This document shows positions 1 to 11,045 of a stretch of 64,000 bases of DNA, in pieces; within the stretch, counting starts at the first letter, position 1; each line of letters opens with the position of its first letter. The notes below the pieces were generated by a model, which ran no database searches, was not told the origin of the DNA, and worked only from the letters and a program-made list of their open reading frames with translations. The position numbers and the translations under genes are program-made. This stretch comes from Prinsepia uniflora. Lineage: Eukaryota; Streptophyta; Magnoliopsida; Rosales; Rosaceae. The stretch covers positions 62,521,583 through 62,585,582 of the forward strand of contig CM064863.1 of NCBI GenBank assembly GCA_032719365.1, given 5' to 3'.

Positions 1-490
1 CACCACCGTGCACCACCAGCCACCACCGCCCCTTTCCCTGCCCTGCACAACCCGTGCAAAACTCAGACCCGAAACACAGAGGAATCAGGTCCAAGAAGCA
101 CAACCCCACATTTTCACCACCTCGACTAAAGTGGAGCTCCAATTGACACTGTGAGGACCCCAGGAGCACGACTGAACAGACGGCGAAGGCTACGGCGGCG
201 GTAAGGTCCAAAACCCGAGAGCCCCGTTTATGTGCCCTGTTTCGAACCAACCTATTTCAACGCCTAGAAATTGATTCTCTGCTTATGGACTTGCTCTAGG
301 GTAAAAGACGAGCTGATAGGGACTGATTTGGACGATTGAGGCGGCGAGGATAGCCGGAGACGACGACTGGATTTTGGCCATGAAGTCCATCGAAGCTCTG
401 GTGAGTTTCTTCTAGTTTTCTTCCAGTTTTGAGCTTACTGAACCGTAGAACAGACCTAGACGAACCTGTAGGAATGAACCCCGTCGAAAA

Positions 491-3307
491 TGTAATGCCC
501 CGGAAATTCGAAAAATGTAATTTTGTAAAATAATGAATAAATGACGTTTTTACCCTTGTGAATAGTATGGTCAATTTGTTGACTTTTTGATTGGCGAATC
601 AAACGGACGTTGACCGAAGACCGTGACGTAGTTCGGGACGTCACGAGCCCATAAACAGGTGGCACGCCCATTTCCGACGATCAGGGAAAAAGTGATGATG
701 TTCGGAAGTTCGAGGGCATTTTTTGTAATTTGGACGAAAAGGGGGAAAATTTTGACTTTTTGTTTGACAACTAATTTTCACACGCTTCGAGGACCGTTAG
801 GTAGGTCTCGATGCCCTGAGTACAACGACAGGCGGCACGTCGAAAACGGAGTTCAGATATGAACGTTACGGGTCACGGAAGCCTAGGGGCAAAATGGTAA
901 TTTGTTGAACCAGGGGCAAAATAGTCTTTTAACCATGATCAGACCATGACACCTGTCCTTTGTCTTATTCTTGCCCCAGAAAACATGGAATCGGGTCTTA
1001 AGGGAGAACATAATCATATGCCTTTAGACATTAACCCCTAAATTATGGGTTGTCTTCATCCATGTCAAATTAACGGCAGATAAATCAAATGTTCAGCGTC
1101 ATTGTGCAATTGTGAGACTGAGGGAGCTGATTTGAGAGAAAAACTCGAGTGACAGAGAGGCCTCTGGGAGAATTTTGAATCGAAAATTCTTGAAATTAGA
1201 GGGAAATTCGAATTCGAATTTGTGAGCTAGGAGAAGAGAAATTGAGGATTGAGTTAAACTTCTGGGATCAAAATGAAGCTCTCTGCAACAAAAACGAAGA
1301 GAATTGCTGTCGAATTGAGGAAGAACAGAAGCTTCCATGGCTGCTGAAAATCGAGCTTGAGTTCTACCAGTTGGAGGTAAGGAATTCTCGAATTGATCTT
1401 GCAAAGATGTTCCTTACACTCTCACGATGCTAACCGTGTGAATTAATTGGAAAATCAGGGACAAAATCGAGAAACTCGAATAGGAGACCCGTCGAAGTTC
1501 GTTCATGAGTCGTGAAGTTTTAGACCTTAATTCAGGTAATTGAACTTACAGAACTTAAATGGAGTTTGATTAGATGGGATCAGTTGAAAGAATGGATCGA
1601 TTTGAGGTCAAATTGACTGAGATTGAGTCGGGTTCTATCGCGGGTATTTCAACCCGTATATCAGACAATCGGGTGAGAACGAAGCACTGTAGCAGTACTG
1701 TGCTACGCGCGTGGCTTTCACGCGCAGCCACTTGCGGCGGGGCGTGAGGGCGCGTGGATGGGATTCCGGCAAAGTGGTCAACATGAAACTTGATGTTCTC
1801 GATGATACGAACCTATCCGCGTTTGTTTCGGGTCAATCGGATATGGTTTCAGAGTAGTTCTGAGTACCCGACACGTTTAATTTATATTTAAATAATATTA
1901 TAAAATTTCCGACAATTAGAGGATTCTGATATGAGGACCATATGATAGTCTAATAACCTTAAATCACTTTATTTGACAGGCTGGAATATTCCCGGGACGT
2001 CGGAAGAAAACGAACAGCTCGAGGCTGAGCAATCCAGACGGTGTGTGTGAGTGGACTTTTGTTTTCTAACCGTGATACATGCATATATGATTTTAAATGC
2101 TTTATTATATGATTTGATATGATTTGTTATGAATGATGTTTTGACTCGGATTATGAGTCAGGAAATTGAAAATGATATTTGGACACTGATTATGAGTCAG
2201 TGATTGATTTTATGAATTTACGTGAATGGTGGCAACTCGGGTTTACGGTTGCACGGATTTACGTGAAAATGATATTTTGGGCTTGAGACCCAATGAAATT
2301 GTGTTTCTGATTGGATTTGTATTTCCATGTGATTACGTGATGATATTGATAATTTTGGATTTATAAAGTAAATCGGGACTTTGGTTATTTTGGGGCTGAG
2401 ACCCTGTGTTGATATATGATTTGGTTTTCATTGCAACCGTTTTTCACTGGTTTTTGTGATGATGATATGTTGCGGATATTTAGGGCTTTCGGGAGAAAAT
2501 ATGTTTTTCCCCGAAGTGCACCCTAGAGATAACGCTCGCCTTCGGGATGGAAGTGTTTACCCAGAAGAGGTCACGTAGCACGGTCTTTGTCGAGCAGCCG
2601 AGGGAGGCTTGACTCAGATCAGATGTGCTGGATATACATAGATCGGTAAGTGATGTGTTCACTAAATCTGGATTGCCGGCTGGTGATGTGTTCACAGCGG
2701 CGGATGCTCGGATTTTGATCGGTCCTTGAGCGTAATGATTTGCATGCGTTGCAGGGATAAACGCGACTCTAAGCAACAAGATATAGAAATAAGTCTCGTG
2801 GTTTTGTGGAAATTGTTTTGATTGGTCCACTGAAAAGATTTGATTGATTTCTTACTATTACTTGTGTTTTATGATATGCATGCATGTTTGTGAAAACTGG
2901 AGGGTAAGAAATGTGTTTTGGTAAATGTACTTATCAAACTTTATTTTTTCCACTCACACCTTTACTGTTTTATGCACCCTCCAGGCCAGTGCATAGGTAC
3001 GAGGGCTAGAAACGAGGCAAGCGAGGCAAAAGAATAAGTAGACCGTTACGCACTCAGACACTCTACAGAGTAGGAATTTGATCCCTATCTGTAATAGTAC
3101 CTATGCTCTGTATTGTCTTTGACTTGTCAAACTTGTGACGTCATTGGTCTGTAAAACTTAACTATCCCTTGTCTGACAATGTTTTTGGGATTTGTTGTGT
3201 GGTGTATGTATATAAGTTTGGTTACTTTTGGTATTTTTTTTAGTTTTTGTGAGACGGGAGCAGGATTCATCACGACTATCAAGGGATAATCGGGATGGGT
3301 CTTGTCA
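491..3307 (+). repeat. 5' LTR of the deleted gypsy element
   Basis: It starts TGTAATGCCCCGG and ends TCTTGTCA. A TGGTATCAGAGC primer-binding site follows 3 nt later, which fixes this as a true 5' LTR and so identifies the same sequence family elsewhere in the window as LTRs. Length is 2817 bp, unusually long. It carries the covarying stem at 2897-2905/2976-2984. A Ca-rich coding reading is absent; small open frames inside are not supported. Confidence 0.88.
2897..2984 (+). other. Conserved LTR stem, copy in gypsy 5' LTR
   Basis: CTGGAGGGT (2897-2905) pairs with ACCCTCCAG (2976-2984) over a 70-nt loop. Confidence 0.75.
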
Positions 3308-3310
3308 AAT

Positions 3311-3322
3311 TGGTATCAGAGC
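3311..3322 (+). other. Primer-binding site, initiator tRNA-Met type
   Basis: TGGTATCAGAGC matches the complement of the 3' end of plant initiator methionine tRNA, the usual primer of plant LTR retrotransposons. It lies 3 nt after the LTR end. Confidence 0.88.
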
Positions 3323-3402
3323 ATTAGGTTACGGTCTGAGTCTTGCACATTAGTATGCACGCGTTGTGATATTGATATGTTTCTCTTACAGAACATCACA
3401 AT

Positions 3403-3930
3403 ATGTCTCCGAGACGCGAGCCCCGTACCCAGGCTGGTGATGAGTTTGGGGGTCCAGACGTAGAGAGAGCTCAACGTTTAGGGGCCATTGGATTCACTGG
3501 CCTGACTGACCCAGAAGAGGCCTATGAGTGGATTACTCAATTTGAGCGGATCTTCGAGATTATGTAATGTCCACCAGGAGATATGATTCCACTGGCCACA
3601 TTTATGCTGAGTAGCCAAGCTTACCGATGGTGGCGTGGATTGCAGCTGACAGGGATGGATGCCCGCACCCTGAGTTGGGAGGACTTCCGCCATCGTTTCC
3701 TGGATCAGTTCTATCCTCGCTCATTTCGTAATGCTAGGAAGGTTGAATTTCTACAACTACACTAGGCGGACTTGTCAGTGGCAGACTATGAGCAGAAATT
3801 CCTGAACCTGTCCAGTTTTGCTCCTCTGTACGTAGCCAACGAGGAGGACAAGTGCCGAAGGTTTGACCAAGGACTGAGGAATCTGGGGAGCCGTAACTGT
3901 AGGATCTTATGCCACGCTGCGAGAATTGTC
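3403..3930 (+). pseudogene. gag (retrotransposon gag domain), broken
   Basis: An ATG at 3403 opens a frame starting MSPRREPRTQ. The capsid-type region contains YRWWRGLQL and WEDFRHRFLDQFYP, typical of the plant retrotrans_gag domain. In-frame stops occur at about 3565 and 3763, and the frame shifts near 3900 where VGSYATLRELSDA continues in another frame. The product would be the structural particle protein. Not translatable as it stands. Confidence 0.85.
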
Positions 3931-4204
3931 TGATGCAGCTGCACGAGTTGAGGTGACCTTGCCAGCGCCACAGCAGTTCTAGGGCTCTGGTCGACGCCGG
4001 GACCGTCAGTACTAGGGATCTGCGAACCAGAGGTCCTCCAAGAGAGGTAATTATGGCTCTGGATCTTCTCGTGGCGCTCGTCCGAGTTATGGAGGTGGGA
4101 GTACACAGACATTTGGGTATCGACCACCAGCGACTGCACAGTTCAGTGAGGCATCGATGGGATCCACTGACCGACAGAGTAATGACCGGGGCAATGTTCT
4201 TGTC

Positions 4205-4246
4205 TGCTTTTACTGTAGGGAGCTGGGTCACTTCAAAAGAGACTGT
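4205..4246 (+). pseudogene. gag zinc knuckle (CCHC)
   Basis: The translation CFYCRELGHFKRDC fits CX2CX4HX4C, the nucleic-acid-binding knuckle of retroelement gag. It is in the same frame as the protease downstream, but a stop follows at about 4276. A Gly/Arg/Ser-rich linker lies between it and the protease. Confidence 0.85.
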
Positions 4247-4414
4247 CCACGATTGGTCGGTAGTAGTGGTACCGGATGAGGCACTACTGAGCGGGGCCCT
4301 AGTACAACCTCGGCTTCAAATACTACAAGTGGGAGAGGAGGTGGCAGAACTCGTGGTGGATCTGGTGGATCACGAGGGCGTGGTCGGACTTCGGGACCAC
4401 ATGCTCGAGTCTAT

Positions 4415-4935
4415 GCAGTGACTCAACAGGAGGCCCGGGCAGCCCCGGAGGTGGTGACAGGTATGCTTACTATTTTCGGTCATCATGCACGTACTTTAAT
4501 AGACCCAGGAGCTACCCACTCTTTTGTTTCTCGGGAGTATGCACTGTTAGCAGATAGAGAGATTTCTAGGATTGGGTGTGAGATGGGAGTCGGTACACCG
4601 ACTGGAGAGTTGTATGTAGTAAACCAGGTGGTACGAGGATACCTTATTATGATAGGGGATGTGCATCTAGAGGTTGATTTGATACTCCTAGACTTGTGTG
4701 ACTTTGATGTTATCCTTGGCATGGATTGGCTGACAACCAATCATGCCTCTATCGAGTGTTTCGATAAGAGGGTGGTACTTCAGAGCCCTGGATTACCTGA
4801 AGTGATATTTCAGGGAGATCGGAGGGTGTTAACCCCTAGAGTCATATCAGCCCTCTCGGCAGATAGATTTTTGAGGAAGGGCTGCCAGAGTTATCTAGCT
4901 TATGTTGTTGATGTACAGGATGCACCAGCCAGAAA
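4415..4935 (+). pseudogene. Aspartic protease, start of pol
   Basis: The frame reads VYAVTQQEARAAPEVVTG, then LIDPGATHSFVS with the catalytic Asp at codon 4502-4504, then DFDVILGMDWL. The DPG form of the active site is common in plant chromoviruses. The domain is nearly complete but the reading runs into 3' LTR sequence at about 4936, where the rest of pol has been deleted. The last residues before the stop at about 4970 are encoded by LTR. Confidence 0.85.
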
Positions 4936-5065
4936 ATGTTTTTTGGATTTGTTGTCTAGTGTATGTATATAAGTTTGGTTAATTTTGGTATTTTTTTTTA
5001 GTTTTTGTCAGACGGGAGCAGGATTCATCACGACTATCAAGGGATAATCGGGATGGGTCTTGTCA
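4936..5065 (+). repeat. 3' LTR remnant
   Basis: It matches 3180-3307 of the 5' LTR almost base for base, ending GGGATGGGTCTTGTCA. The junction on its left has short shared sequence (AATGTTTTT). Confidence 0.88.
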
Positions 5066-6145
5066 AAAAATGGTGGCCGGAACGTACGGTGGAATCGGTC
5101 AAGCCGTGGGTCAACGGTGACCCAGTTCCAGTAAAACGGGCTGACCCGGTACTATAGCAATGATGACGTCATCATGCTGACGTCTCTTCTGACGTCACCC
5201 TGTCAGATATTGTCAAACCAGGGACCAATCAGAACATGCCACGTGTTACCTGACAAGTGTCAGTGATGACGTCATGCTATCGTCAGTGGTACTGTAGCAG
5301 CGTTGACCCACGCGTTGACCAGGCGCGTGGGGGCGCGTGTAACAGTGATTTTGGTGGGGCCGGTTCAATTTTCAAGGTTTCGACGATACGGATCCAATGG
5401 AGGTGGTTTCGTGTCGATCAGAGATCGTTAAGTTAGTCAAAATGAGGTTTGAAGCCTCGAGAATAGTACCCGGGATGCGTTTTTTAGGCGGATCTGTTCT
5501 ACGGTCTTAATATTGAAGTTATGGGGTCCTTAAGTAACTCTCAGGTATATTAATACAGGTTTTAGAGATTGTTGAGCAGCAAGGACCGAGTGTGAGTAGG
5601 CTGTTTGATTTATAAAAGGCTTGCATGCATAAACTGTTTTACTATTTCCACTTATGATTTCGATGAGTCTTATATGAACTGTTTATATATGTATTACTAT
5701 GTTTGGGGCATGAGACCCGTTTGGATTATATGTGGATTTTATCTGGGATGTCCGGGGGGACATAGGGTAAACTATATTGTTATTGTACTGTACTTTCCTA
5801 CCTGTATATATTGTCTCCTCCAGGGAGGGTCGTTGGCCAGGATGGACCCTGGAGTAGTCACGGGGCCCTGACTGAGTGGAGTTGACCCCCGTTGGGCTGC
5901 TTACTCTCAGGAAGGCATGTTCATATACCTCGGGCAGTGACCGGGATACTGGGAGCTGATGTACCTAGAGAGTCTCGGGTGTGAGACCCTAAGTGGCAAC
6001 GAGTAGCCTTAGAACTGTGACATCATTTGGGTTGGGTTTTACAGTGCACTGATATGTTAGTTTCTCCTTTCGATTATTATTGTGATTTTATGGTTATGAT
6101 TTCATTATAACATTATGTTTTCACCGCATGCAAGATTTGGAAAAC

Positions 6146-6236
6146 GGAGGGGTAAAACCTTATGATTTATAAAATTACTAATTGATTTATAAAATGTTAT
6201 TTTTGGCCCACTCACTCTTGTTTTACTGACCCCTCC
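6146..6236 (+). other. Conserved LTR stem, copy in the first LTR
   Basis: GGAGGGGT (6146-6153) pairs with ACCCCTCC (6229-6236); the extra G has a matching extra C. Confidence 0.75.
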
Positions 6237-6552
6237 AGACCCTAACACGAAATTATAGGAGGAGGACCCGGAGGAGGAGGCAGAGGTTTAGTTTGCTTAG
6301 CTGTGCACCTGTACACCCACTTGTGGGTAGGTTGAGCACCGAATAATGTACTCTGACTATTGTGCTCACGTGTTGTTATTTTACTATCCCTTGTCTGACA
6401 GTATCACTTTAAACACTATTGTTGTATGTTTTCTATCTATTTAAGTATTCGGTTTTTATTTAAGCGTAATTTTGGTATGTTTGGAGTCATTGTCAGACGG
6501 GAGCAGGGCATGCCCCCGGGTGGTCCCGGTGGGATTGGGACGGGTCCTGTCA

Positions 6553-6984
6553 TGCAAAACATATGGCAAGCTTTGCTGCCCTTGCGCGAACGAGAAGAAC
6601 TTCCTCCTCCTGCTTCTACTTCCATCCACTTCACTCTTGCTTTTGTGAATTCGAGTCTTCTCGCCTTGCTTCAGATCAGATTCTTAACTAGTACCATTTC
6701 CTTTTTTGAAACCCATTTTGCCACATTCATGTTTGCCCTCACAACCTTCTTCGGACATTGCTTCTCATTTGAAGCAATCCGAACCTTCCCATGTAATGCC
6801 CTTAACGTCCGAATCGCTATGAGGCTTTTTGGTTTCCTTTTCCTTCCCTCACTCTTCTCTCTTTTGCTTCCTGATTCTTGGCACGCACTTCCTTAATTCA
6901 TTTCCATTTTCTTTCTCTTGCTCCACTCTCGTGTCTCGTACCTTCGTGGCTGGGCTCGAAACCATTTTGGTCATGGAGTTTATT
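6553..6984. other. Region without a supported gene
   Basis: This sits between the LTR end and the AP2/ERF relic. Minus-strand readings are Lys/Arg/Ser-rich and could be the decayed C-terminal part of the transcription-factor gene, but no motif supports that. Confidence 0.4.
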
Positions 6985-7243
6985 ATGTGTTGTAGGCCTC
7001 CCAATCATGTCGATAAGATCTCATGACAAGGATTAATACCTCCAGCACTTCTACTTTGCCAGGGAATACCTCCAGTACTACGATTGTAAGTATATATCGG
7101 CATGGATTTTCTAATTTTTGTTTTTTCCTTGTTTTGGTTTTGAAGCCAAGAGCGGCTTCATCATAAGCCAAGGCTGCAGCTTCAGCTATGTCGTAGGTGC
7201 CCAGCCACACATGGGCCGCCTTGTTTGGATCACGAATCTAACT
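6985..7243 (-). pseudogene. AP2/ERF-domain transcription factor relic
   Basis: On the minus strand the reading IRDPNKAAHVWLGTYD (7237 to about 7190) continues AEAAALAYDEAALGFK, the second half of an AP2/ERF DNA-binding domain (family consensus EIRDPxxxARVWLGTFDTAEEAARAYDxAA). The codon expected for Glu before IRD is TAG (7238-7240), and I see no first half of the domain upstream. After the domain the reading loses family similarity. ERF proteins bind GCC-box or DRE promoter elements; this copy is only a fragment with no ATG, so it is probably dead. Confidence 0.75.
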
Positions 7244-7532
7244 CCAGTCCTCTATAGTGTTGTTTCCTTACGTTCCCTAATTTAATTCACACACACATAT
7301 TTATTGTGTAAGGAGATTTCAGAAATCCAAATTTTCATTAAACTTGGATTAGCATTAGGATTTAGGATTGAATTTTGTTAGATGAAGAAGGAAGAAGATG
7401 ATGGACCATGATTCCTTATTCATCATCTTCTTCCTTTTTGTGTGTGTTAATTTTAATAATTTTGGGTAAATAATTAACTAACCAATCAGGGGCTACCATG
7501 TAAGCACTAGATTAGCATAAGATAACAGATGT
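7244..7532. other. Intergenic sequence, no feature seen
   Basis: AT-rich sequence between the AP2/ERF relic and the solo LTR. A short inverted repeat around GAAGAAGGAAGAAGATGATG and its complement (about 7385-7437) is the only structure noted. Confidence 0.5.
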
Positions 7533-7704
7533 TGAAAGGACCTATCCCAAATGGATTTTGATAACCGTGCCCGGTCCTGCTCCCTTCTGACAAATCAACC
7601 GAAGCCCTGAAATTACCTCTCAGCATCTGTCAGACAAGGGATGACTGGATCGACTTCTGCTCATGCCTCCGCCTCTCGATTTGCCCCGAGTCTCATGTCA
7701 CAGC

Positions 7705-7803
7705 CTGGAGGGTCATCAAAAACAGGAAAGGTGTCAGTGGACAAAAATAATATCATTTAAAACACATTTCATAACACATCATTTACCCTCCAGTTTATCA
7801 AAC
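7705..7803 (-). other. Conserved LTR stem, reverse copy
   Basis: CTGGAGGGT (7705-7713) and ACCCTCCAG (7795-7803), in solo LTR 7533-13198. Confidence 0.72.
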
Positions 7804-8034
7804 CATGCATGCATAGAATCAAACATATGTATCATTTCATAAAGCCATTTTATCATAACATAAAACACATAACTCGGGGGTCCTCTGGGAATTACACATA
7901 TAGAGTTATTGTGACGACCCGTCCCGAATTAACGGGATTAATTAAGGATTAATGACGGATTAGTTAGGCTAATCAAGGATTAGACAAGGATTAGCGGACG
8001 TTCGGGCAAAATGACGATTCTGCCCCCTATAATG

Positions 8035-8340
8035 GCGAATCGTTGACTTTTTATTCGGACAGTCAAATGGACTTTGTCCGGTTACTGTGACGTAGTTCGT
8101 GACGTCACGAGTTCATAGACAGGTGGCACGCTCGATTCCGATGTTCGAGGAGGAAGTTATGACGTTCGGAAGTTCAAGGGCATGTTCGTAAATTGGGCCA
8201 AATGTTGACTTTTGACCCGAGAGGTCCGATGGCCGAGGGACGAAGACCGTTACGTAGATCACGATGATACGAATCTATAGACAGGTGGCACGTCGAATTC
8301 GGACGTTCGACGACGAAGTTACGGTTCACGGAAGTTTCAA
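8035..8340 (+). repeat. Diverged tandem duplication inside LTR
   Basis: Two adjacent modules of about 150 bp share the order: GTTGACTTTT, a TACGTAG/GACGTAG site, ATAGACAGGTGGCACG, a GACGTTCGA-like block and CACGGAAGTT or CGGAAGTTCAAG. The same duplication is seen at 53275-53585. Confidence 0.65.
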
Positions 8341-9598
8341 GTTACTATTCATGGTGACACGTTTTACGAGGAGCTTTTGAACTTTAGTGGGCCCAGTTGC
8401 TTTTCAGCAACCAATGGATGATTGACAAGTGTCACTCATCCACTGGCTACCATCCCACATTCATGCATATCATCCCTTGCCTTCAACGATCGTTTTCCCT
8501 ATTCCCAAACAAACCCGATCAAAACTACCACCCCAAATCCAACCCTTCAACCCTATGATCATATCTGAGAGGCCAGAGAGTGATTGAGGACCATGTGGAC
8601 GCTGGTGGGCGGCCAGGAACGGCGCCGCCGTCGACGGCGGAGGAGGAGTGCATGGTAAGCCCGATAAACCCATTTTTTCTCCTTATTTTTGATTGTGGCA
8701 TTATGGGTCGTTTTGATGTTTTTATTGAACTAAAAAGGTTTTTAGGAGGTTAATATGAAGTTTTTGGTAGTGGTTGGGGGCTGAGGAAGCTCTGGAGGGT
8801 GGCCGGAAAAATAGGACCGTGAGGTCCATTTCGAACCAAGGGCTTCGGGTGGGTTTTTCTTGGGTTTAGGGATTGGGTTAGATAGGAAACAAGAAAATAG
8901 GATTTTTAGGATTGAAATGGGACAAAACGGACGAGATTTGAGGGAGGAACCAGGCCGGACCGGTCACGCCGGTCCAGGACAACCAGTGAACCGGCCAGAC
9001 CCGGTTCGATCGCTGTGGATGATGCATTGTTCACCGGCGCGTGAGCCCACGCGCAGGGGCCTTTGGACGGCGCATGGCAGTGCGTGGTGGGGTTTCTAGG
9101 GATATGTCCAATATATGAAATCATTTATTCGATGTAACGAACATTTTGGGACTGGTTTCGTGTCAATCGGACATCGTTTCGATATAGTTCGAGACGTCAA
9201 AAGGTTTAGGATCGGTTTAAAAATAGTTAAAAGTTCGGGAAAATTACGGGTTTTTGGTAGGAGGTTAATTAAGTAGTTAATAACCCTCTAAATGAATTTC
9301 GACAGGTTTGGGAATCACAGAGGCGACGTTTGACCGGGGAGACGGTTATGGCACGCGTATCGAGGCGTGCTTCAGACGGTCTGTGAGTGGACCCTTCTCT
9401 CGAAATTGATGCATGCATAAATGTTTTATAGTTGTTTTAATATATGTTTTGTGATGCCATGAGTGCATTTGTTTGTGGTAGCCTAGGATTTACATATTTG
9501 CACGTATTTCGAGATTTACGGTTTTATACGATGCATATACGTTCTAGGTTTTCAACGAGGGTTTAATAAATTGATTTCGGATTTGGAAATAAGAAATC

Positions 9599-10064
9599 GG
9601 GCATGAGACCATTTGATTTGCAAACTCTCGGACTTGGAGTCCATTTGATTTGACGAGGAATCGGACCTAGGGTCCATTTGAGCTATACGATCGGATCAAA
9701 GGTCCAGTTGGTTTATGATTCGGGTTTGAGGCCCAGTTAGTTATACTATCGGGCGTGATGCCCCGTTGATTTATGATATCGGGCCTGAGACCCATTTGGT
9801 TGAGATATCGGGCTTTAGGCCCTGTTGGTTATGAAATCGGGCTGGAATCCCCGTTTCTGATGGTTCGGGCTTAGGGCCCAGTTATTCGGGATATCGGGCT
9901 TGGGGCCCTGTTGATTGTGAAATCGGGCTTGAGTCCTAGTTCGATTTATGTAATGAGAATTCGGGCATGAGACCCAGTTGAACTGTGGATTTAGGCCGAG
10001 GCCTGTGAAATGGAATTGAATTGGATTCGAGGAATCCTGTTGAAATGAATCGGGTATGAGACCC
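9599..10064 (+). repeat. Periodic array of about 15 short palindromes
   Basis: Units such as GGACTTGGAGTCC (9630), GGACCTAGGGTCC (9663), GGGTTTGAGGCCC (9722), GGGCTTAGGGCCC (9867), AGGCCGAGGCCT (9993) and GGATTCGAGGAATCC (10023) recur mostly every 28-33 bp. Arms differ from unit to unit yet stay largely complementary. Between units the text is AT-rich (GTTGRTTATGATAT-like). Confidence 0.85.
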
Positions 10065-10825
10065 AGTTGAAAAGGGAATTGAGAAAGAATGAAATTATTT
10101 GAAAATGAATGAACCCTCCATATGATTATATGGTCTCCTCCAGCGTCGACTTGGAGAGTCACGATCCACAGACCAGAATGGGTATCCCCATAGGGATTCT
10201 GTTCCAGGAGTGGTGGTTACTAGATATGATGTGGTCCCGGACCAGATTCTGGAGAGATGTGTGGATTAGATCCAAAGAGAGAGCTCGGACTAGATCCAGA
10301 GATTGAGCCTCCCAGATGGAGATTCCTGGGAGAAGATTCGGAGTGAGACCCCGAGTAGTGTGCACACTAGTATAGAGATTGATATCGTGACTATATCGGG
10401 GATGTGTTCCCTAGGGGCTGTGTGCCCCGAGTTGGCATCTTCTTGGATGTGCCGCGGATGGGTTATACGTATGTTGATACGTATGAGTTTTATGGAAAAG
10501 TGATTTGGGGCGGAGACCCTGTGTTTTATGACTTAGAAATGATTTGGGGGCGGAGACCCCGTACTTGATGTGAATTGGGCTGAGTCCCTATTGATTTGAC
10601 CTACGGGTTTTGAATTGTGATTTCGGGTCGAGGACCCAAATGGATTTATGGTTCATGACGGTTTATGGGAACCGGCAAGAACCCTTGAAAGGTGTTTGTG
10701 GGTCATGACGGTTTATGGGAACCGGGCATAAACCCTTGAATGATTTCAAAAAGATGTTTGATGAATTGATTGATTTTATGAATGTTTTACTAAACGGTTT
10801 TTGGAATGCATGCGTATGTTTTTAT

Positions 10826-10911
10826 GAAGGGCATAAATGTCTTTATGCAAAAAGGTTTTTAAATGAAAAGTTGAAATTGTCCACTCATAGTTTCCTGTTT
10901 TAATGCCCTTC
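10826..10911 (+). other. Conserved LTR stem, copy in solo LTR 7910-11098
   Basis: GAAGGGCAT (10826-10834) pairs perfectly with ATGCCCTTC (10903-10911) across a 68-nt loop. Other copies have different but matching arms. Confidence 0.75.
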
Positions 10912-11024
10912 AGGTTGATTGCGAATGCGGGCTGTAGCAGAGACGACACATCACCCCCCCCTCCTCCTACGATCCTGATGCACTCTGATAGCCCCGGCGA
11001 GGGCTAGAGATGGAATTTTCCCTG

Positions 11025-11045
11025 GTCCGACACTTCGTGTCAGAC
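11025..11045 (+). other. Terminal hairpin near LTR end
   Basis: GTCCGACAC-TTC-GTGTCAGAC, 9-bp arms with one mismatch, 53 bp before the LTR end. The copy at 56054-56074 is perfect. Confidence 0.65.

Larger units (their letters stand above)
491..5065 (+). mobile_element. Ty3/gypsy retrotransposon with large internal deletion
   Basis: The order is 5' LTR (491-3307), primer-binding site (from about 3311), gag (3403-3930), zinc knuckle (4205-4246), protease (to about 4935), then only the last 130 bp or so of the 3' LTR (4936-5065). Reverse transcriptase, RNase H and integrase are missing. The flanks GAAAA (486-490) and AAAAA (5066-5070) look like a 5-bp target duplication with one change. Gag and the DPG-type protease resemble the Tekay/Del chromovirus group, which is an inference from motif style only. 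Stops and a frameshift in gag make it non-functional. Confidence 0.85.
1..6552 (+). mobile_element. Long gypsy-type LTR, 5' end outside window, split by a nested element
   Basis: The pieces 1-490 and 5066-6552 read as one LTR interrupted by the gypsy element at 491-5065. The right piece ends in GGGACGGGTCCTGTCA, the ending used by the other LTRs here, and it carries the conserved stem at 6146-6153/6229-6236 and the terminal inverted repeat at about 6392-6498. No primer-binding site follows 6552, so this is probably a solo LTR or a 3' LTR. Its start and target duplication cannot be checked because they lie outside the window. No convincing coding sequence is seen in it. Confidence 0.75.

Noticed and set aside
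3786..4231. Minus-strand open frames opposite gag
   Set aside because: Shadows of the gag coding strand, which has clear family motifs.
6553..6980. Possible organelle DNA insert
   Set aside because: No chloroplast or mitochondrial gene text is recognised.
9599..10064. Regularly spaced repeats resembling a CRISPR array
   Set aside because: This is plant DNA inside an LTR. The repeated part is a short palindrome with varying arms, the spacers are similar AT-rich text, and no cas genes are present.
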